Source: Paraburkholderia heleia NBRC 101817
GTDB taxonomy: Bacteria; Pseudomonadota; Gammaproteobacteria; Burkholderiales; Burkholderiaceae
Assembly: GCF_000739775.1 (NCBI RefSeq)
Contig: NZ_BBJH01000004.1
Coordinates: 124,001-188,000 of the forward strand
Reading direction: 5' to 3'
DNA: 64,000 nucleotides
The number at the start of each line of letters is the position of its first letter. Within the stretch, counting starts at the first letter, position 1. Shown piece after piece: positions 16,115-26,844 of this stretch. Below the pieces are notes generated by a model, which searched no databases, was not told the origin of the DNA, and was given only the letters and a program-made list of their open reading frames with translations. Position numbers and translations under genes: made by a program.

Positions 16115-16759
16115 TTACTGCTTTTGCGTGCCGACGACTTCGACTTCCACGCGACGGTCCGGTGCGAGGCAGGCGATGAGAGCCTTGCGGTTCTTCTGGT
16201 TGCAGCCCGTCGTAACCGGGTTGCGCTTGCCCTTGCCTTCCGTGTAGATACGCTCTGCCGGAACGCCCTTGCTGACCAGGTACGACTTGACGGCTTGCGC
16301 ACGGCGCAGCGACAGACGGTCGTTGTAGGCAACCGAGCCGATGCGGTCGGTGTAGCCCGTCGCGACGACGACTTCGAGGTTCAGAGCCTGGATCTTGCTT
16401 GCCAGGTCGTCCAGCTTTTCCTTGCCAGCCGGCTTCAGGATCGCCTTGTCGAAGTCGAACAGGGCGTCAGCCTGGTACGTGATCTTCTGGCTGGTGATGG
16501 CCGGCGGCGGCGGAGCGACCGGCGGCTGCGGTGCCTGGGCGACCAGGGCGCCATCGCACTTGGCGTTGGCGGTGGCCGGCGTCCAGAATGCATCGCGCCA
16601 GCAAAGCTCGTTCGTGCCGTTCATCCACACGTATTCGCCGGTACCATTCACCCAGTTGTCATTGACGGCTTGTCGCGACGCCGGCACCGATTGTGCCTGA
16701 GCGGATGCAGCCACAACTGCGGTAGCTGCAATGAACGCGAGCTTTGAAAGTTTATTCAT
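16115..16759 (-). CDS. ompA: OmpA-family outer-membrane/peptidoglycan-associated protein
   Basis: Secreted protein of 214 residues. The signal peptide is [22 protein letters not shown]. An N-terminal motif region follows ([33 protein letters not shown]), then a proline linker (PPVAPPPP), then the OmpA C-terminal domain: [40 protein letters not shown] and [12 protein letters not shown], which binds peptidoglycan. No 8-stranded barrel is present, so it is the short Burkholderia-type OmpA rather than the E. coli porin-like form. A loop with two Cys ([18 protein letters not shown]) is inserted before the last strand. GAGGAG lies 5-10 bases ahead of the start. Confidence 0.88.
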   Translation of the reverse strand: MNKLSKLAFIAATAVVAASAQAQSVPASRQAVNDNWVNGTGEYVWMNGTNELCWRDAFWTPATANAKCDGALVAQAPQPPVAPPPPAITSQKITYQADALFDFDKAILKPAGKEKLDDLASKIQALNLEVVVATGYTDRIGSVAYNDRLSLRRAQAVKSYLVSKGVPAERIYTEGKGKRNPVTTGCNQKNRKALIACLAPDRRVEVEVVGTQKQ

Positions 16760-17323
16760 ATTTCTCCTCTCGAAATTGAGATTACCGCAGGTTTACTGCG
16801 AGCCATATGACGAAGACAAGTCATACATTGCTCGAAGTATAACATTGGCACGTTGTGGGGAACGCTTTGCGTTGTGTAGACTTCGAGCAGTGTCTAACTT
16901 TGTGCGTTGGCATTTTGCCATATCGTTCCCCTCCAACGATAAAAAAAATCCGCCCCTTTCACTGCGGCTAGTCGAACGTGGTACGCCCGCAACAAAAAAG
17001 TTCCCTTAATTTTACCTGGTATTGCGCCTGGGTAGCGTGAGCGTCACACATTGTCATCCAAATCGGGGGCGATGCATCGGATTGCGGTTCGCACTGCGGC
17101 GTTTGCGCCACGCTCAAGGCGCTTTTGAGCCCTTCGGCTTCACTCCTCTAATAGGTATACGCAGGCGGCGGGCGGGGGTGTCGTGCATGGTAGAATCGCG
17201 TGATGCGCTGCGTCCGCGGCGTCCATGCGACAGCTGGGCGTCCCGCGGTGACCGCGGCGACCTGCGCCCTTCCAGTTGGGGGCGAGGCGCCAGCACACCG
17301 CGTGCCCAAATAAGACATCGATA
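16760..17323. other. Divergent intergenic region ompA/gyrA
   Basis: 564 bases without a supported gene. On the minus strand TATACT (16841-16836) lies about 76 bases before the ompA start and is a plausible -10 box, without a clear -35. On the plus strand TAGAAT (17191-17196) is a possible -10 box for gyrA with a long leader. An A-run with GC-rich flanks near 16945 and 17000 is not a convincing terminator. I see no small gene or RNA family I can name. Confidence 0.4.
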
Positions 17324-19933
17324 ATGGATCAATTCGCCAAAGAGACTCTGCCAATCTCCCTCGAGGAGGAAATGCGCCGCTCGTATCTCGATTACGCGAT
17401 GAGCGTGATCGTCGGGCGAGCACTTCCGGATGTTCGTGACGGCCTCAAGCCTGTGCACCGGCGCGTGCTCTACGCAATGCACGAGCTGAACAACGACTGG
17501 AACCGCGCTTACAAGAAGTCGGCGCGTATCGTCGGCGACGTCATCGGTAAGTACCACCCCCACGGCGACACGGCTGTCTACGACACGATCGTGCGGATGG
17601 CGCAGGACTTTTCGCTGCGCTACATGCTGGTCGACGGCCAGGGTAACTTCGGCTCCATCGACGGCGACAACGCCGCCGCCATGCGATACACCGAAATCCG
17701 CATGGCGAAGATCGGCCACGAGCTGCTGGCCGACATCGACAAGGAAACGGTCGACTTCGGGCCGAACTACGACGGCAGCGAAAACGAGCCGCAGATCCTT
17801 CCCGCGCGCATTCCGAACCTGCTCATCAACGGTTCGTCGGGTATCGCGGTCGGCATGGCCACGAACATTCCGCCGCACAATCTCAATGAAGTCGTCGACG
17901 CTTGCCAGCATCTGCTGAAGAGTCCGCAGGCAACGATCGACGAGTTGATCGAGATCATTCCCGCACCCGATTTCCCGACCGCCGGCATTATTTATGGCGT
18001 CGCCGGCGTGCGCGACGGCTATCGCACCGGCCGCGGCCGCGTCGTGATGCGCGCGGCCACGCACTTCGAGGAAATTGATCGCGGTCAGCGCATGGCGATC
18101 ATCGTCGACGAACTGCCGTATCAGGTGAACAAGCGTTCGTTGCTCGAACGCATTGCCGAGCTCGTCAACGAGAAGAAGCTCGAAGGCATCTCCGATATCC
18201 GCGACGAATCCGACAAAAGCGGCATGCGTGTCGTGATCGAGCTCAAGCGCGGCGAAGTGCCCGAGGTCATCCTCAACAACCTGTACAAGGCGACGCAGCT
18301 GCAGGACACGTTCGGCATGAACATGGTCGCGCTGGTGGACAACCAGCCGAAGCTGCTCAACCTGAAGGAAATGCTCGAGCATTTCCTCTCGCATCGCCGC
18401 GAAGTGCTCACGCGTCGTACAGTTTATGAACTGCGCAAGGCGCGCGAGCGCGGTCACGTGCTCGAAGGTCTTGCCGTCGCGCTCGCGAACATCGACGAAT
18501 TCATCGAGCTCATCAAGGCCGCGCCCACGCCGCCCATCGCGAAGCAGGAGTTGATGAACCGCTCGTGGGATTCGTCGCTCGTGCGCGAGATGCTCACGCG
18601 CGCGGAGCAGGACAACGCGGCGGCGGGCGGCCGCGAAGCCTATCGTCCGGAAGGGCTGAACCCGCAATATGGTATGCAGCCCGACGGCCTCTACCGTCTG
18701 TCCGACACGCAGGCGCAGGAAATCCTGCAAATGCGCCTCCAGCGCCTGACCGGCCTGGAGCAGGACAAGATCATCGGCGAGTACCGCGAAGTCATGGCGC
18801 AGATCGCCGACCTGCTCGACATCCTTGCGCGCCCCGAGCGCGTAACTGTCATGATCTCCGACGAACTCACCTCGATCAAGAGCGAATTCGGCGACGCCCG
18901 CCGCTCGAAGATCGAGATGAACGCCACCGAGCTGAACACCGAAGACCTGATCACACCGCAGGACATGGTCGTGACCATGTCGCACGCCGGTTACGTGAAA
19001 TCGCAGCCGTTGTCGGAATATCGCGCCCAGAAGCGCGGAGGTCGCGGCAAGCAGGCCACCTCGATGAAGGACGACGACTGGATCGACACGCTCTTCATCG
19101 CCAACACGCACGACCACATCCTGTGCTTCTCGAATCGCGGTCGCGTGTACTGGGTGAAGGTGTATGAAGTGCCGCAGGGTTCGCGCAACTCGCGCGGCCG
19201 TCCGATCGTCAACATGTTCCCGCTGCAGGACGGCGAGAAGATCACGGTCGTGCTGCCGGTCAAGGAGTTCTCGGCCGACAAGTTTGTTTTCATGGCCACG
19301 GCGCTGGGCACGGTCAAGAAGACGCCGCTCGAAGCCTTTAGCCGCCCGCTGCGCAAGGGTATTATTGCGGTCGGTCTCGATGACGGCGACTACCTGATCG
19401 GCGCCGCGATCACCGACGGCGAACACGACGTGATGCTGTTCTCCGACGCCGGCAAGGCGGTGCGCTTCGACGAGAACGATGTGCGCCCGATGGGCCGCGA
19501 AGCGCGCGGCGTGCGCGGCATGCAGCTCGAAGACAATCAGCAGGTCATCGCGCTCCTCGTGGCGGGCGACGAGCAGCAGTCGGTGCTCACCGCGACCGAG
19601 AACGGCTATGGCAAGCGCACCCCGATCACGGAGTACACGCGCCACGGCCGCGGCACGAAGGGCATGATCGCGATCCAGACTTCGGAGCGCAACGGCAAGG
19701 TGGTTGCGGCCACACTCGTCGACTCCGAAGCGCAGATCATGTTGATCACCACCACGGGCGTGTTGATTCGCACCCGCGTGTCGGAAATTCGCGAAATGGG
19801 CCGTGCAACGCAAGGTGTTACACTCATCAGCCTTGACGAAGGTACGAAGCTTTCCGGACTGCAGCAGGTCGCCGAAGCGGACGCAGAAGCGGACGTCGAA
19901 GGTGAGGGCGAACCGGGCGAAGGCGAAGAGTGA
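17324..19933 (+). CDS. gyrA: DNA gyrase subunit A
   Basis: Type II topoisomerase subunit of 869 residues that breaks and rejoins DNA during negative supercoiling. The active-site tyrosine is Y122 ([14 protein letters not shown]). The quinolone-resistance region reads [15 protein letters not shown], with T83 and D87; Thr at 83 is also the normal residue in Pseudomonas aeruginosa, so it is not evidence of resistance. The GyrA box in the C-terminal beta-pinwheel is QKRGGRGK. The C-terminus is acidic ([19 protein letters not shown]). ATG at 17324 ([17 protein letters not shown]) is the standard start. It leads the serC-aroA supraoperon region. Confidence 0.98.
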   Translation: MDQFAKETLPISLEEEMRRSYLDYAMSVIVGRALPDVRDGLKPVHRRVLYAMHELNNDWNRAYKKSARIVGDVIGKYHPHGDTAVYDTIVRMAQDFSLRYMLVDGQGNFGSIDGDNAAAMRYTEIRMAKIGHELLADIDKETVDFGPNYDGSENEPQILPARIPNLLINGSSGIAVGMATNIPPHNLNEVVDACQHLLKSPQATIDELIEIIPAPDFPTAGIIYGVAGVRDGYRTGRGRVVMRAATHFEEIDRGQRMAIIVDELPYQVNKRSLLERIAELVNEKKLEGISDIRDESDKSGMRVVIELKRGEVPEVILNNLYKATQLQDTFGMNMVALVDNQPKLLNLKEMLEHFLSHRREVLTRRTVYELRKARERGHVLEGLAVALANIDEFIELIKAAPTPPIAKQELMNRSWDSSLVREMLTRAEQDNAAAGGREAYRPEGLNPQYGMQPDGLYRLSDTQAQEILQMRLQRLTGLEQDKIIGEYREVMAQIADLLDILARPERVTVMISDELTSIKSEFGDARRSKIEMNATELNTEDLITPQDMVVTMSHAGYVKSQPLSEYRAQKRGGRGKQATSMKDDDWIDTLFIANTHDHILCFSNRGRVYWVKVYEVPQGSRNSRGRPIVNMFPLQDGEKITVVLPVKEFSADKFVFMATALGTVKKTPLEAFSRPLRKGIIAVGLDDGDYLIGAAITDGEHDVMLFSDAGKAVRFDENDVRPMGREARGVRGMQLEDNQQVIALLVAGDEQQSVLTATENGYGKRTPITEYTRHGRGTKGMIAIQTSERNGKVVAATLVDSEAQIMLITTTGVLIRTRVSEIREMGRATQGVTLISLDEGTKLSGLQQVAEADAEADVEGEGEPGEGEE

Positions 19934-20129
19934 GGCGTCATCCGGGCCCGCACAAGCGTGTTCGATCAATGTGCTTACGCGGGCTTTAAGGCGGGTTTCA
20001 GCCAACCTTGATAGTGTCGGCGAAATGAATGGTATGCCGGGCGGGCCGGTGAGCGGGCGCATCGCGCAATGCGGCGCCCCGCAGTCCGCACGGCAGCGTA
20101 AATCGATTAATTTCTCAAAGGGAGTAATG

Positions 20130-20738
20130 ATGCAAAAACGATTCAAGCAGGTGATGTTGCTGGCCGCTCTCGTGCCGACGTTTGCGATGGCTCAGGCGCT
20201 CCAGAACCAGGCGCCCGCTCCCCAGGCACCGGCAGCGGCTGCAGCACCCGTCGATCCGGCCAAGCAAGCCGCGATCAAGGACCTGCTCGACGCGATCGAC
20301 GCACAGAAGCTCGTCGGCGCAATCGGCAACAGCGCCCAGATGCAAGCCAAGCAGCTCGTCCCGGCGATCCTGTCGGACGCGCTCTCGGAAAACAAGACGA
20401 TGACGGACAAGCAGAAGCAGGCTGCCGTCCCGTCGCTGCAGAAGAACGCCGTGCCGAAGCTGGTTGACTCGGCAGGCCAGGTCTTCGCGACCGACTCGTT
20501 CAAGCAGGACGCCATGCAAGCCCAGTACGACGCTTACGCGAAGTACTACAGCACGCAGGAAATCAAGGACCTGACCACGTTCTACCGCAGCCCGACCGGC
20601 CGCAAGTTCATTCAGGTTCAAGACCAGGTTGGCCGCGACGTCGTGAACAGCCTGATGCAGAAGTACATGCCGCAGTCGATCAAGGCAACGCGCGACCAGG
20701 CCGACAAGGAAGTCGCTTCGGTCAAGGTCGGCAAGTAA
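20130..20738 (+). CDS. DUF2059 secreted protein
   Basis: Exported protein of 202 residues with signal peptide MQKRFKQVMLLAALVPTFAMA. An Ala/Pro/Gln-rich linker is followed by a helical domain containing the DUF2059 signature YYSTQEIKDLTTFYRSPTGRK. The function of the family is unknown; members are periplasmic. Two adjacent ATG codons (20127, 20130) follow AAGGGAG at 20118-20124; the second has the better spacing. It sits between gyrA and serC, a position I recall as conserved in Burkholderiaceae. Confidence 0.85.
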   Translation: MQKRFKQVMLLAALVPTFAMAQALQNQAPAPQAPAAAAAPVDPAKQAAIKDLLDAIDAQKLVGAIGNSAQMQAKQLVPAILSDALSENKTMTDKQKQAAVPSLQKNAVPKLVDSAGQVFATDSFKQDAMQAQYDAYAKYYSTQEIKDLTTFYRSPTGRKFIQVQDQVGRDVVNSLMQKYMPQSIKATRDQADKEVASVKVGK

Positions 20739-20963
20739 GCCTTCCGGCAGCACGCGCCCTCCGGTCCGCCGCCATGAAGTACGGCAGCGGGGCCGGGTCG
20801 GCTGCGCAGGCCGGGAAGCCCGCCGCCGCGCCATGCGTGGCGGGTTCCCGGCGACAATGCGATAATGGTCGTTTGCGCGATGAGCGCAAGCGGCCATTTT
20901 CTTTTTCTGGCGTGTTTTCCGGCGGTTTTTGCCACAGCGCCTGCCTCGGGGGTCCTTTTTACG

Positions 20964-22046
20964 ATGCGCGTCTACAACTTCTCGGCCGGACCGGCAGCGT
21001 TGCCAGAAGAAGTCCTGCGTCAGGCCGCCGACGAAATGCTCGACTGGCACGGCTGCGGCATGGGCGTGATGGAAATGAGCCATCGCGGCCCGGAATTCAT
21101 GCAGATCCACGCCGAGGCGCTGCTCGATCTGCGCGAGCTGATGCAGGTGCCCGCCAGTCACCAGATCCTGTTCCTGCAGGGCGGCGGCATCGGCGAGAAT
21201 GCGATCGTGCCGCTCAACCTGTTCGGCTCGAAGCCACGCGCCGACTTCGTCGTCACCGGCTCGTGGTCGCAGAAGTCGCAGAAGGAAGCGCTCAAGTACG
21301 GCGAAGCGCACATTGCCGCGACGGGCCGCACCGATGCGGGCTTCACGCATTCGCCGCCGAAGAGCGAGTGGAAGCTCTCCGACGACCCCGCCTACGTGCA
21401 CCTGTGCACGAATGAAACGATCGACGGCGTCGAGACTTTCGAGATCCCCGACCTCGGCGACATTCCGCTCGTGGCCGACGCGTCGTCGCATATCCTGTCG
21501 CGCCCGATGGACATCGCCAAGTACGGCGTGCTCTACGGCGGCGCGCAAAAGAACATCGGCATGGCGGGCGTGACGGTCGTGATCGTGCGCGAAGACCTGC
21601 TCGACCGCTCGATGCCGATCTGTCCGTCGGCATTCGAGTGGAAGACCGTGGCGGCGAACAACTCGATGTTCAATACGCCGCCCACCTACGCGATCTATAT
21701 CGCCGGGCTCGTGTTCAAGTGGCTCAAGCGCCAGGGCGGTCTTGAAGTCATCGAGGCACGCAATGTGGAAAAAGCGAAGCTGCTCTACGACACGATCGAC
21801 GCAAGCCGCTTCTACATCAATAAGGTGGAGCGCCGCGCGCGCTCGCGGATGAACGTGCCGTTCTTCCTCGCCGACGAAACACGTAACGCGGATTTCCTCG
21901 CCGGCGCCAAAGCGCGCGGGCTGTTGCAGCTGAAGGGCCACAAGTCCGTCGGCGGCATGCGGGCATCGATTTACAACGCGGTGCCGCTCGAGGCAGTGAA
22001 GGCGCTGGTCGAGTACATGAAGGAATTCGAGGCGAAGCACGCGTAA
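20964..22046 (+). CDS. serC: Phosphoserine aminotransferase
   Basis: PLP enzyme of 360 residues making 3-phosphoserine from 3-phosphohydroxypyruvate and glutamate; it also serves pyridoxal phosphate synthesis. N-terminus [18 protein letters not shown] is diagnostic. The PLP lysine is K196 in [12 protein letters not shown]. The C-terminal [15 protein letters not shown] binds the substrate phosphate. The frame is open 33 codons upstream, but 20964 gives the family length. First enzyme of the supraoperon that continues into pheA. Confidence 0.97.
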   Translation: MRVYNFSAGPAALPEEVLRQAADEMLDWHGCGMGVMEMSHRGPEFMQIHAEALLDLRELMQVPASHQILFLQGGGIGENAIVPLNLFGSKPRADFVVTGSWSQKSQKEALKYGEAHIAATGRTDAGFTHSPPKSEWKLSDDPAYVHLCTNETIDGVETFEIPDLGDIPLVADASSHILSRPMDIAKYGVLYGGAQKNIGMAGVTVVIVREDLLDRSMPICPSAFEWKTVAANNSMFNTPPTYAIYIAGLVFKWLKRQGGLEVIEARNVEKAKLLYDTIDASRFYINKVERRARSRMNVPFFLADETRNADFLAGAKARGLLQLKGHKSVGGMRASIYNAVPLEAVKALVEYMKEFEAKHA

Positions 22047-22109
22047 GCGCTCCTCGCCCACCGGGCGAAGCGGCGCCGCGCGCATCCTTTCAGATTGCCG
22101 GTTTCACGC

Positions 22110-23195
22110 ATGGACGACGAACTCAACTCCCAACTCAAGCCGCTGCGCGAACGCATCGATGCGATCGACGCGCAGCTCATCGCGCTCCTGAACCAGCGCG
22201 CCTCGGTCGCGCTCGAAGTGGGCGAGGTCAAGAAGCATTTCAACGCGCCGGTGTTTCGCCCGGAGCGCGAGCTTCAGGTGATCGAGCGCCTGCAGAACAT
22301 GAGCGACGGTCCGCTCGGCAACGAGCACATCAGCGCGATCTGGCGCGAGATCATGGCCGCGAGCCGTTCGCTCGAAAAGACGATTTCGGCTGCCTTTCTC
22401 GGCCCGGTCGGCACCTATAGCGAACAGGCGATGTACCAGTACTTCGGTCAGTCGATCGAAGGCCTGCCGTGCCCGTCGATCGACGAGGTGTTCCGCTCGG
22501 TCGAGGCGGGCGCCGCCGAGTTCGGCGTCGTGCCGGTCGAGAATTCGACCGAGGGCGCCGTCTCGCGCACGCTCGATCTGTTCCTCGAAACGCAGCTCGT
22601 CATTGGCGGCGAAATCGCGTTGCCGATTCAGCACAATCTGATGACGCAAAGCGGCAACCTGCAAGGCGTGACGCGCGTGTGCGCGCATCCGCAGGCGCTC
22701 GCGCAGTGCCAGCACTGGCTGACGGCGAACGCGCCGCAGCTCGAGCGTCAGAGCGTGTCGAGCAACGCGGAGGCTGCGCGTCTTGCCGCCGCCGATCCGA
22801 CGGTCGCGGCGATTGCCGGCGACCGCGCCGCCACGCACTACGGCCTCCTGATCGCGAACGCGCTGATCCAGGACGACCCGCACAACCGTACGCGCTTCGT
22901 CATGATCGGCAAGCAGCCGGCGGGCGCGACGGGGCGCGACCAGACTTCGATGATCGTGTCGGTGAAGAACGAGCCGGGCGCGGTGTACAAACTGCTCGAG
23001 CCGCTCGCGCGCCACAGCGTGTCGATGACGCGTTTCGAGTCGCGGCCGGCGCGCCTTGGCAGCACGTGGGAGTACTACTTCTACATCGACTTCGAAGGTC
23101 ACCGCGACGAACCCGCCGTAGCCGCCGCGCTCGACGAACTCAGCAAGAAAGCCGCGTATCTGAAGATCCTCGGCTCGTATCCGCGCGCGCGCTAA
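22110..23195 (+). CDS. pheA: Bifunctional chorismate mutase / prephenate dehydratase
   Basis: 361 residues. An AroQ-type chorismate mutase domain (about 1-90; LRERIDAIDAQLIALLNQRA) is followed by a prephenate dehydratase domain (AFLGPVGTYSEQA; NRTRFVMIG carries the catalytic TRF). The C-terminal ACT domain (VSVKNEPGAVYKLLEPLA, with ESRP in RFESRPARL) binds phenylalanine for feedback control. It converts chorismate to phenylpyruvate. ATG at 22110 (MDDELNSQLKPL) was chosen over a TTG 15 bases earlier. 63 bases after serC. Confidence 0.97.
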   Translation: MDDELNSQLKPLRERIDAIDAQLIALLNQRASVALEVGEVKKHFNAPVFRPERELQVIERLQNMSDGPLGNEHISAIWREIMAASRSLEKTISAAFLGPVGTYSEQAMYQYFGQSIEGLPCPSIDEVFRSVEAGAAEFGVVPVENSTEGAVSRTLDLFLETQLVIGGEIALPIQHNLMTQSGNLQGVTRVCAHPQALAQCQHWLTANAPQLERQSVSSNAEAARLAAADPTVAAIAGDRAATHYGLLIANALIQDDPHNRTRFVMIGKQPAGATGRDQTSMIVSVKNEPGAVYKLLEPLARHSVSMTRFESRPARLGSTWEYYFYIDFEGHRDEPAVAAALDELSKKAAYLKILGSYPRAR

Positions 23196-23324
23196 CCTGG
23201 GGAAGGCGCGGGCGGGCCGCCGCCTGCTGTCGCCCGCCGCATGAGGATGCCGGGCGGCGCGCGTTTGCCGATCCGTCCGGAAGAGACCGTTGTACGCCCG
23301 GCGCCTTGAGCCCTGGAGAGACGC

Positions 23325-24446
23325 ATGACCACGCAATTCGGCCCCCCGTACGTGCGCGCAATCGCACCATACATCGCCGGCAAACCGGTTTCCGAAGTCG
23401 CCCGCGAGTTCGGGCTCGACGAAGCGCGCATCGTGAAGCTCGCGTCGAACGAGAATCCGCTCGGCATGCCCGAATCGGCGCAACGCGCGATCGCGCAGGC
23501 CGCGAGCGAACTCGGACGCTATCCCGATTCGAACGCGTTCGAGCTGAAGGCCGCATTGGCCGAGCGCTACGACGTGCCGCCCGAGTGGATCACGCTCGGC
23601 AACGGCAGCAACGACATTCTCGAAATGGCCGCGCATGCGTTCGTCGAACGCGGTCAGTCGATCGTCTATTCGCAGTACTCGTTCGCGGTCTACGCGCTTG
23701 CGACCCAGGGCCTCGGCGCGCGCCATATCGTCACGCCAGCCGTGCGTTATGGCCACGATCTCGATGCGATGCTGGCGGCAATCGACGAAGACACGCGTCT
23801 CGTGTTCGTGGCGAACCCGAACAACCCGACCGGCACGTTCGTCGAAGGCGCGAAGCTCGAGGCGTTCGTCGCGCAGGTGCCTGCGCATGTCGCGATCGTG
23901 CTCGACGAGGCGTACACCGAATATCTCGCGGCCGGGAAGCGCTATGACTCCATCGCCTGGGTGCGCCGCTATCCGAACCTGCTCGTGTCTCGCACGTTCT
24001 CGAAGGCGTATGGGCTCGCGGGCCTGCGCATCGGCTTTGCGATCGCGCAGCCGGAGCTGACCGATCTGCTCAACCGTCTGCGCCAGCCGTTCAACGTGAA
24101 CACGCTCGCGCAGGCAGCGGCCATCGCCGCGCTCGGCGACACGCCGTTCCTCGAGCGCAGCGCGGCGCTCAACGCCGCAGGCTATCGCACGCTCACCGCG
24201 GCGTTCGAGCGCCTGAACCTCGAATACGTGCCTTCGGACGGCAATTTCGTGCTGGTGCGCGTGGCGAAGGACGCAGCGGACGACGGCGCCGGCGAGCGCG
24301 TGAATCTCGCGCTGCTCAAGCAAGCCGTGATCGTGCGCCCGGTGGGCAACTATGGCCTGCCACAGTGGCTGCGTGTGACGATCGGCTTGCCCGAGGAGAA
24401 CGCGGCGTTCGTCGCGGCCCTCGAGCGAGCGCTCGGTGCGCCGTGA
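23325..24446 (+). CDS. hisC: Histidinol-phosphate / aromatic aminotransferase (HisC2/HisHb type)
   Basis: Class I/II PLP aminotransferase of 373 residues. The PLP lysine is K227 in SRTFSKAYGLAGLRIGF; others are SNENPLG (41-47) and NPNNPTGT (165-171). Annotated as histidinol-phosphate aminotransferase by similarity, but its place between pheA and tyrA is that of the broad-specificity HisHb enzyme of the supraoperon, which can transaminate phenylpyruvate and 4-hydroxyphenylpyruvate. It may therefore work mainly in Phe/Tyr synthesis. GGAGAG precedes the ATG. Confidence 0.92.
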   Translation: MTTQFGPPYVRAIAPYIAGKPVSEVAREFGLDEARIVKLASNENPLGMPESAQRAIAQAASELGRYPDSNAFELKAALAERYDVPPEWITLGNGSNDILEMAAHAFVERGQSIVYSQYSFAVYALATQGLGARHIVTPAVRYGHDLDAMLAAIDEDTRLVFVANPNNPTGTFVEGAKLEAFVAQVPAHVAIVLDEAYTEYLAAGKRYDSIAWVRRYPNLLVSRTFSKAYGLAGLRIGFAIAQPELTDLLNRLRQPFNVNTLAQAAAIAALGDTPFLERSAALNAAGYRTLTAAFERLNLEYVPSDGNFVLVRVAKDAADDGAGERVNLALLKQAVIVRPVGNYGLPQWLRVTIGLPEENAAFVAALERALGAP

Positions 24447-24477
24447 GCGCGCAACCCTTACTTTTTTCGGTGACGTC

Positions 24478-25434
24478 GTGAGTGCGTTTTCGTTTAACAA
24501 ACTGGTGATTTTCGGCGTGGGCCTGATCGGCGGGTCGCTCGCTCGCGCGTTGCGCGAGCGCGGTTCAAGCCGCGGCGAAGGCGCGCAGGTGATCGGCGTG
24601 GGCCGTAGCGCGAAGTCGGTATCGCGCGCGCTCGAACTGGGCGTGATCGACGCCGCCGCGACGCTCGACGACGAAGCGGCGCTCGCCGCCGCGCTGGACG
24701 GCGCCGATATCGTGCTGATCGCCGCTCCCGTTGCGCAAACCCAGGCGCTGCTCGAGCGCATCGTGCCGCACCTGGGGCAGGACACCATCCTCACCGACGC
24801 CGGCAGCACCAAGAGCGATGTGATCGCCGCGGCCCGTGCCGCGCTCGGCGCGCGCGTTGCGCAGTTCGTGCCGGGGCACCCCATCGCCGGGCGCGAGTCG
24901 AGCGGGGTCGACGCCGCGTTGCCCGATCTCTACGTCGGCCGCAACGTGGTGCTGTGCCCGCTCGCGGAAAACGCGCCGGCATCGGTCGAGCGCATCGCCG
25001 CGATGTGGCGCGCCACCGGCGCCGTGATCGGCGAGATGCCGGCCGCGCAGCACGACCGCGTGTTCGCCTCGGTGAGCCATCTGCCGCACGTGTTGTCGTT
25101 TGCGCTCGTCGACCAGATTCTCGCGTCGCCCGACGCCCAGCTGAAATTCTCGTTCGCGGCGGGCGGTTTCCGCGACTTCACGCGCATTGCCGCGTCGAGC
25201 CCGGAAATGTGGCGCGACGTGTGCCTCGCGAACCGCGCGGCGCTGCTCGCCGAACTCGACGGCTACACTGAAGTGCTCGCCAGGCTGCGCGCGGCCATCG
25301 ACGCCGGCGACGGCGCAGCGCTCGAAACGGTGTTCGCGCGTTCGCGCGCGGCGCGTGAGGCATGGCAGGAGCGCGGCGGCAAGGGCGCGGCAGCGTCCAT
25401 CGCGGGGTCCATCGATATGGCACCAGGCAAATAA
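24478..25434 (+). CDS. tyrA: Prephenate/arogenate dehydrogenase
   Basis: NAD(P)-dependent enzyme of 318 residues converting prephenate to 4-hydroxyphenylpyruvate (or arogenate to tyrosine). Rossmann motif [13 protein letters not shown] near the N-terminus; substrate-binding [15 protein letters not shown] and [13 protein letters not shown] follow. No ACT or chorismate mutase domain is present, so it is the single-domain TyrA of the supraoperon. The start is GTG at 24478 ([15 protein letters not shown]); an in-frame GTG at 24436 would overlap hisC and adds a non-conserved leader. Confidence 0.93.
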   Translation: MSAFSFNKLVIFGVGLIGGSLARALRERGSSRGEGAQVIGVGRSAKSVSRALELGVIDAAATLDDEAALAAALDGADIVLIAAPVAQTQALLERIVPHLGQDTILTDAGSTKSDVIAAARAALGARVAQFVPGHPIAGRESSGVDAALPDLYVGRNVVLCPLAENAPASVERIAAMWRATGAVIGEMPAAQHDRVFASVSHLPHVLSFALVDQILASPDAQLKFSFAAGGFRDFTRIAASSPEMWRDVCLANRAALLAELDGYTEVLARLRAAIDAGDGAALETVFARSRAAREAWQERGGKGAAASIAGSIDMAPGK

Positions 25435-25511
25435 GCAAGCAAGACCCAGCAAGGCGGCGCGAGCGCCGCAAAAAAACAGGCTGCAACCCAAGGCATTCTC
25501 AGGACACGCTC

Positions 25512-26816
25512 ATGGAACACCTCGATCTCGGACCGTTCACCCGTGCGTCCGGCACGATCCGTCTGCCCGGCTCGAAAAGCATCTCGAACCGCGTGCTGCT
25601 GCTCGCGGCGCTGGCCGAGGGTGAAACGACCATCACGAACCTGCTCGACTCCGACGACACGCGCGTGATGCTCGACGCGCTGGAAAAGCTCGGCGTGAAG
25701 GTGAAGCGCGAAGACGACACCTGTGTCGTGCAGGGCACGCGCGGCGCGTTCCAGGCGGTGCGCGCGGATCTCTTTCTCGGCAACGCGGGCACGGCGGTGC
25801 GTCCGCTCACGGCCGCGCTCGCGGTGAACGGCGGCGACTACCGCATTCACGGCGTGCCGCGCATGCACGAGCGGCCCATCGGCGACCTTGTCGACGGCCT
25901 GCGCCAGATCGGCGCGAAGATCGATTACGAAGAAAACGAAGGCTATCCGCCGCTGCGCATCCGCCCGGCGCCGATTTCGGTCGAGGCGCCCATCCGCGTG
26001 CGCGGCGACGTGTCGAGCCAGTTCCTCACGGCGCTTCTCATGACGCTGCCGCTCGTGCGCGCCAAGGACGGCGTGACGATCGTCGAGGTGGACGGCGAGC
26101 TGATCTCCAAGCCCTACATCGAAATCACGATCAAGCTGATGGAGCGCTTCGGCGTGAAGGTCGAGCGCCACGGCTGGCATCGCTTCGAGATTCCGGCGGG
26201 CGTGCGCTACCAGTCGCCGGGCAGGATCATGGTGGAAGGCGATGCGTCGAGCGCGTCATACTTCCTCGCCGCGGGCGCGATTGGCGGCGGGCCGCTGCGC
26301 GTGGAAGGCGTGGGGCGCTCGAGTATCCAGGGCGATGTCGAGTTCGCCGCGGCGCTCATGCGCATGGGCGCGAACGTCACGGTCGCCGACGACTGGATCG
26401 AGGTGCGCGGGATCGGCAACGATCACGGCAAGCTCGACCCCATCGACATGGACTTCAACCTGATCCCCGACGCGGCCATGACGATCGCCGTGGCGGCGTT
26501 GTTCGCCGACGGCGCGACCACGCTGCGCAACATCGCGAGCTGGCGCGTGAAGGAAACCGACCGCATCGCCGCGATGGCCACGGAGCTGCGCAAGGTGGGC
26601 GCGAACGTGGAAGAGGGCCCGGATTACCTGATCGTGCGTCCGCCCGAGAAACTGACGCCGAACGCCGCGATCGACACCTACGACGATCACCGCATGGCGA
26701 TGTGCTTCTCGCTCGTGAGCCTCGGCGGCGTGCCGGTGCGCATCAACGACCCGAAGTGCGTCGGCAAGACGTTCCCCGATTATTTCGAGCGTTTCCTGGC
26801 GCTCGCACAACCTTGA
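25512..26816 (+). CDS. aroA: 3-phosphoshikimate 1-carboxyvinyltransferase (EPSP synthase)
   Basis: Cytoplasmic enzyme of 434 residues joining PEP to shikimate-3-phosphate, the step before chorismate synthase. Signatures: [20 protein letters not shown] near the N-terminus, [17 protein letters not shown] (the GNAGTA PEP site has the alanine of glyphosate-sensitive class I enzymes) and [23 protein letters not shown] at 25512 ([14 protein letters not shown]) matches the family; the frame further upstream runs through the tyrA end. 77 bases after tyrA, 28 before cmk. Confidence 0.97.
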   Translation: MEHLDLGPFTRASGTIRLPGSKSISNRVLLLAALAEGETTITNLLDSDDTRVMLDALEKLGVKVKREDDTCVVQGTRGAFQAVRADLFLGNAGTAVRPLTAALAVNGGDYRIHGVPRMHERPIGDLVDGLRQIGAKIDYEENEGYPPLRIRPAPISVEAPIRVRGDVSSQFLTALLMTLPLVRAKDGVTIVEVDGELISKPYIEITIKLMERFGVKVERHGWHRFEIPAGVRYQSPGRIMVEGDASSASYFLAAGAIGGGPLRVEGVGRSSIQGDVEFAAALMRMGANVTVADDWIEVRGIGNDHGKLDPIDMDFNLIPDAAMTIAVAALFADGATTLRNIASWRVKETDRIAAMATELRKVGANVEEGPDYLIVRPPEKLTPNAAIDTYDDHRMAMCFSLVSLGGVPVRINDPKCVGKTFPDYFERFLALAQP

Positions 26817-26844
26817 TTCGAATAAAGCCGAGTACCTTCGCCGC

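Noticed and set aside
15202..16332. UbiG with a 144-residue N-terminal extension
   Set aside because: The extension crosses the ompA terminator and overlaps ompA codons; UbiG homology begins at [10 protein letters not shown].
17568..17586. Thr at GyrA position 83 as a quinolone-resistance change
   Set aside because: Thr83 is the normal residue in several Gram-negative groups, including Pseudomonas, and Asp87 is unchanged.
17114..20146. Minus-strand open frame of 1010 codons
   Set aside because: Antisense to gyrA across its whole length, His/Arg/Val-rich with no motif; a shadow frame.
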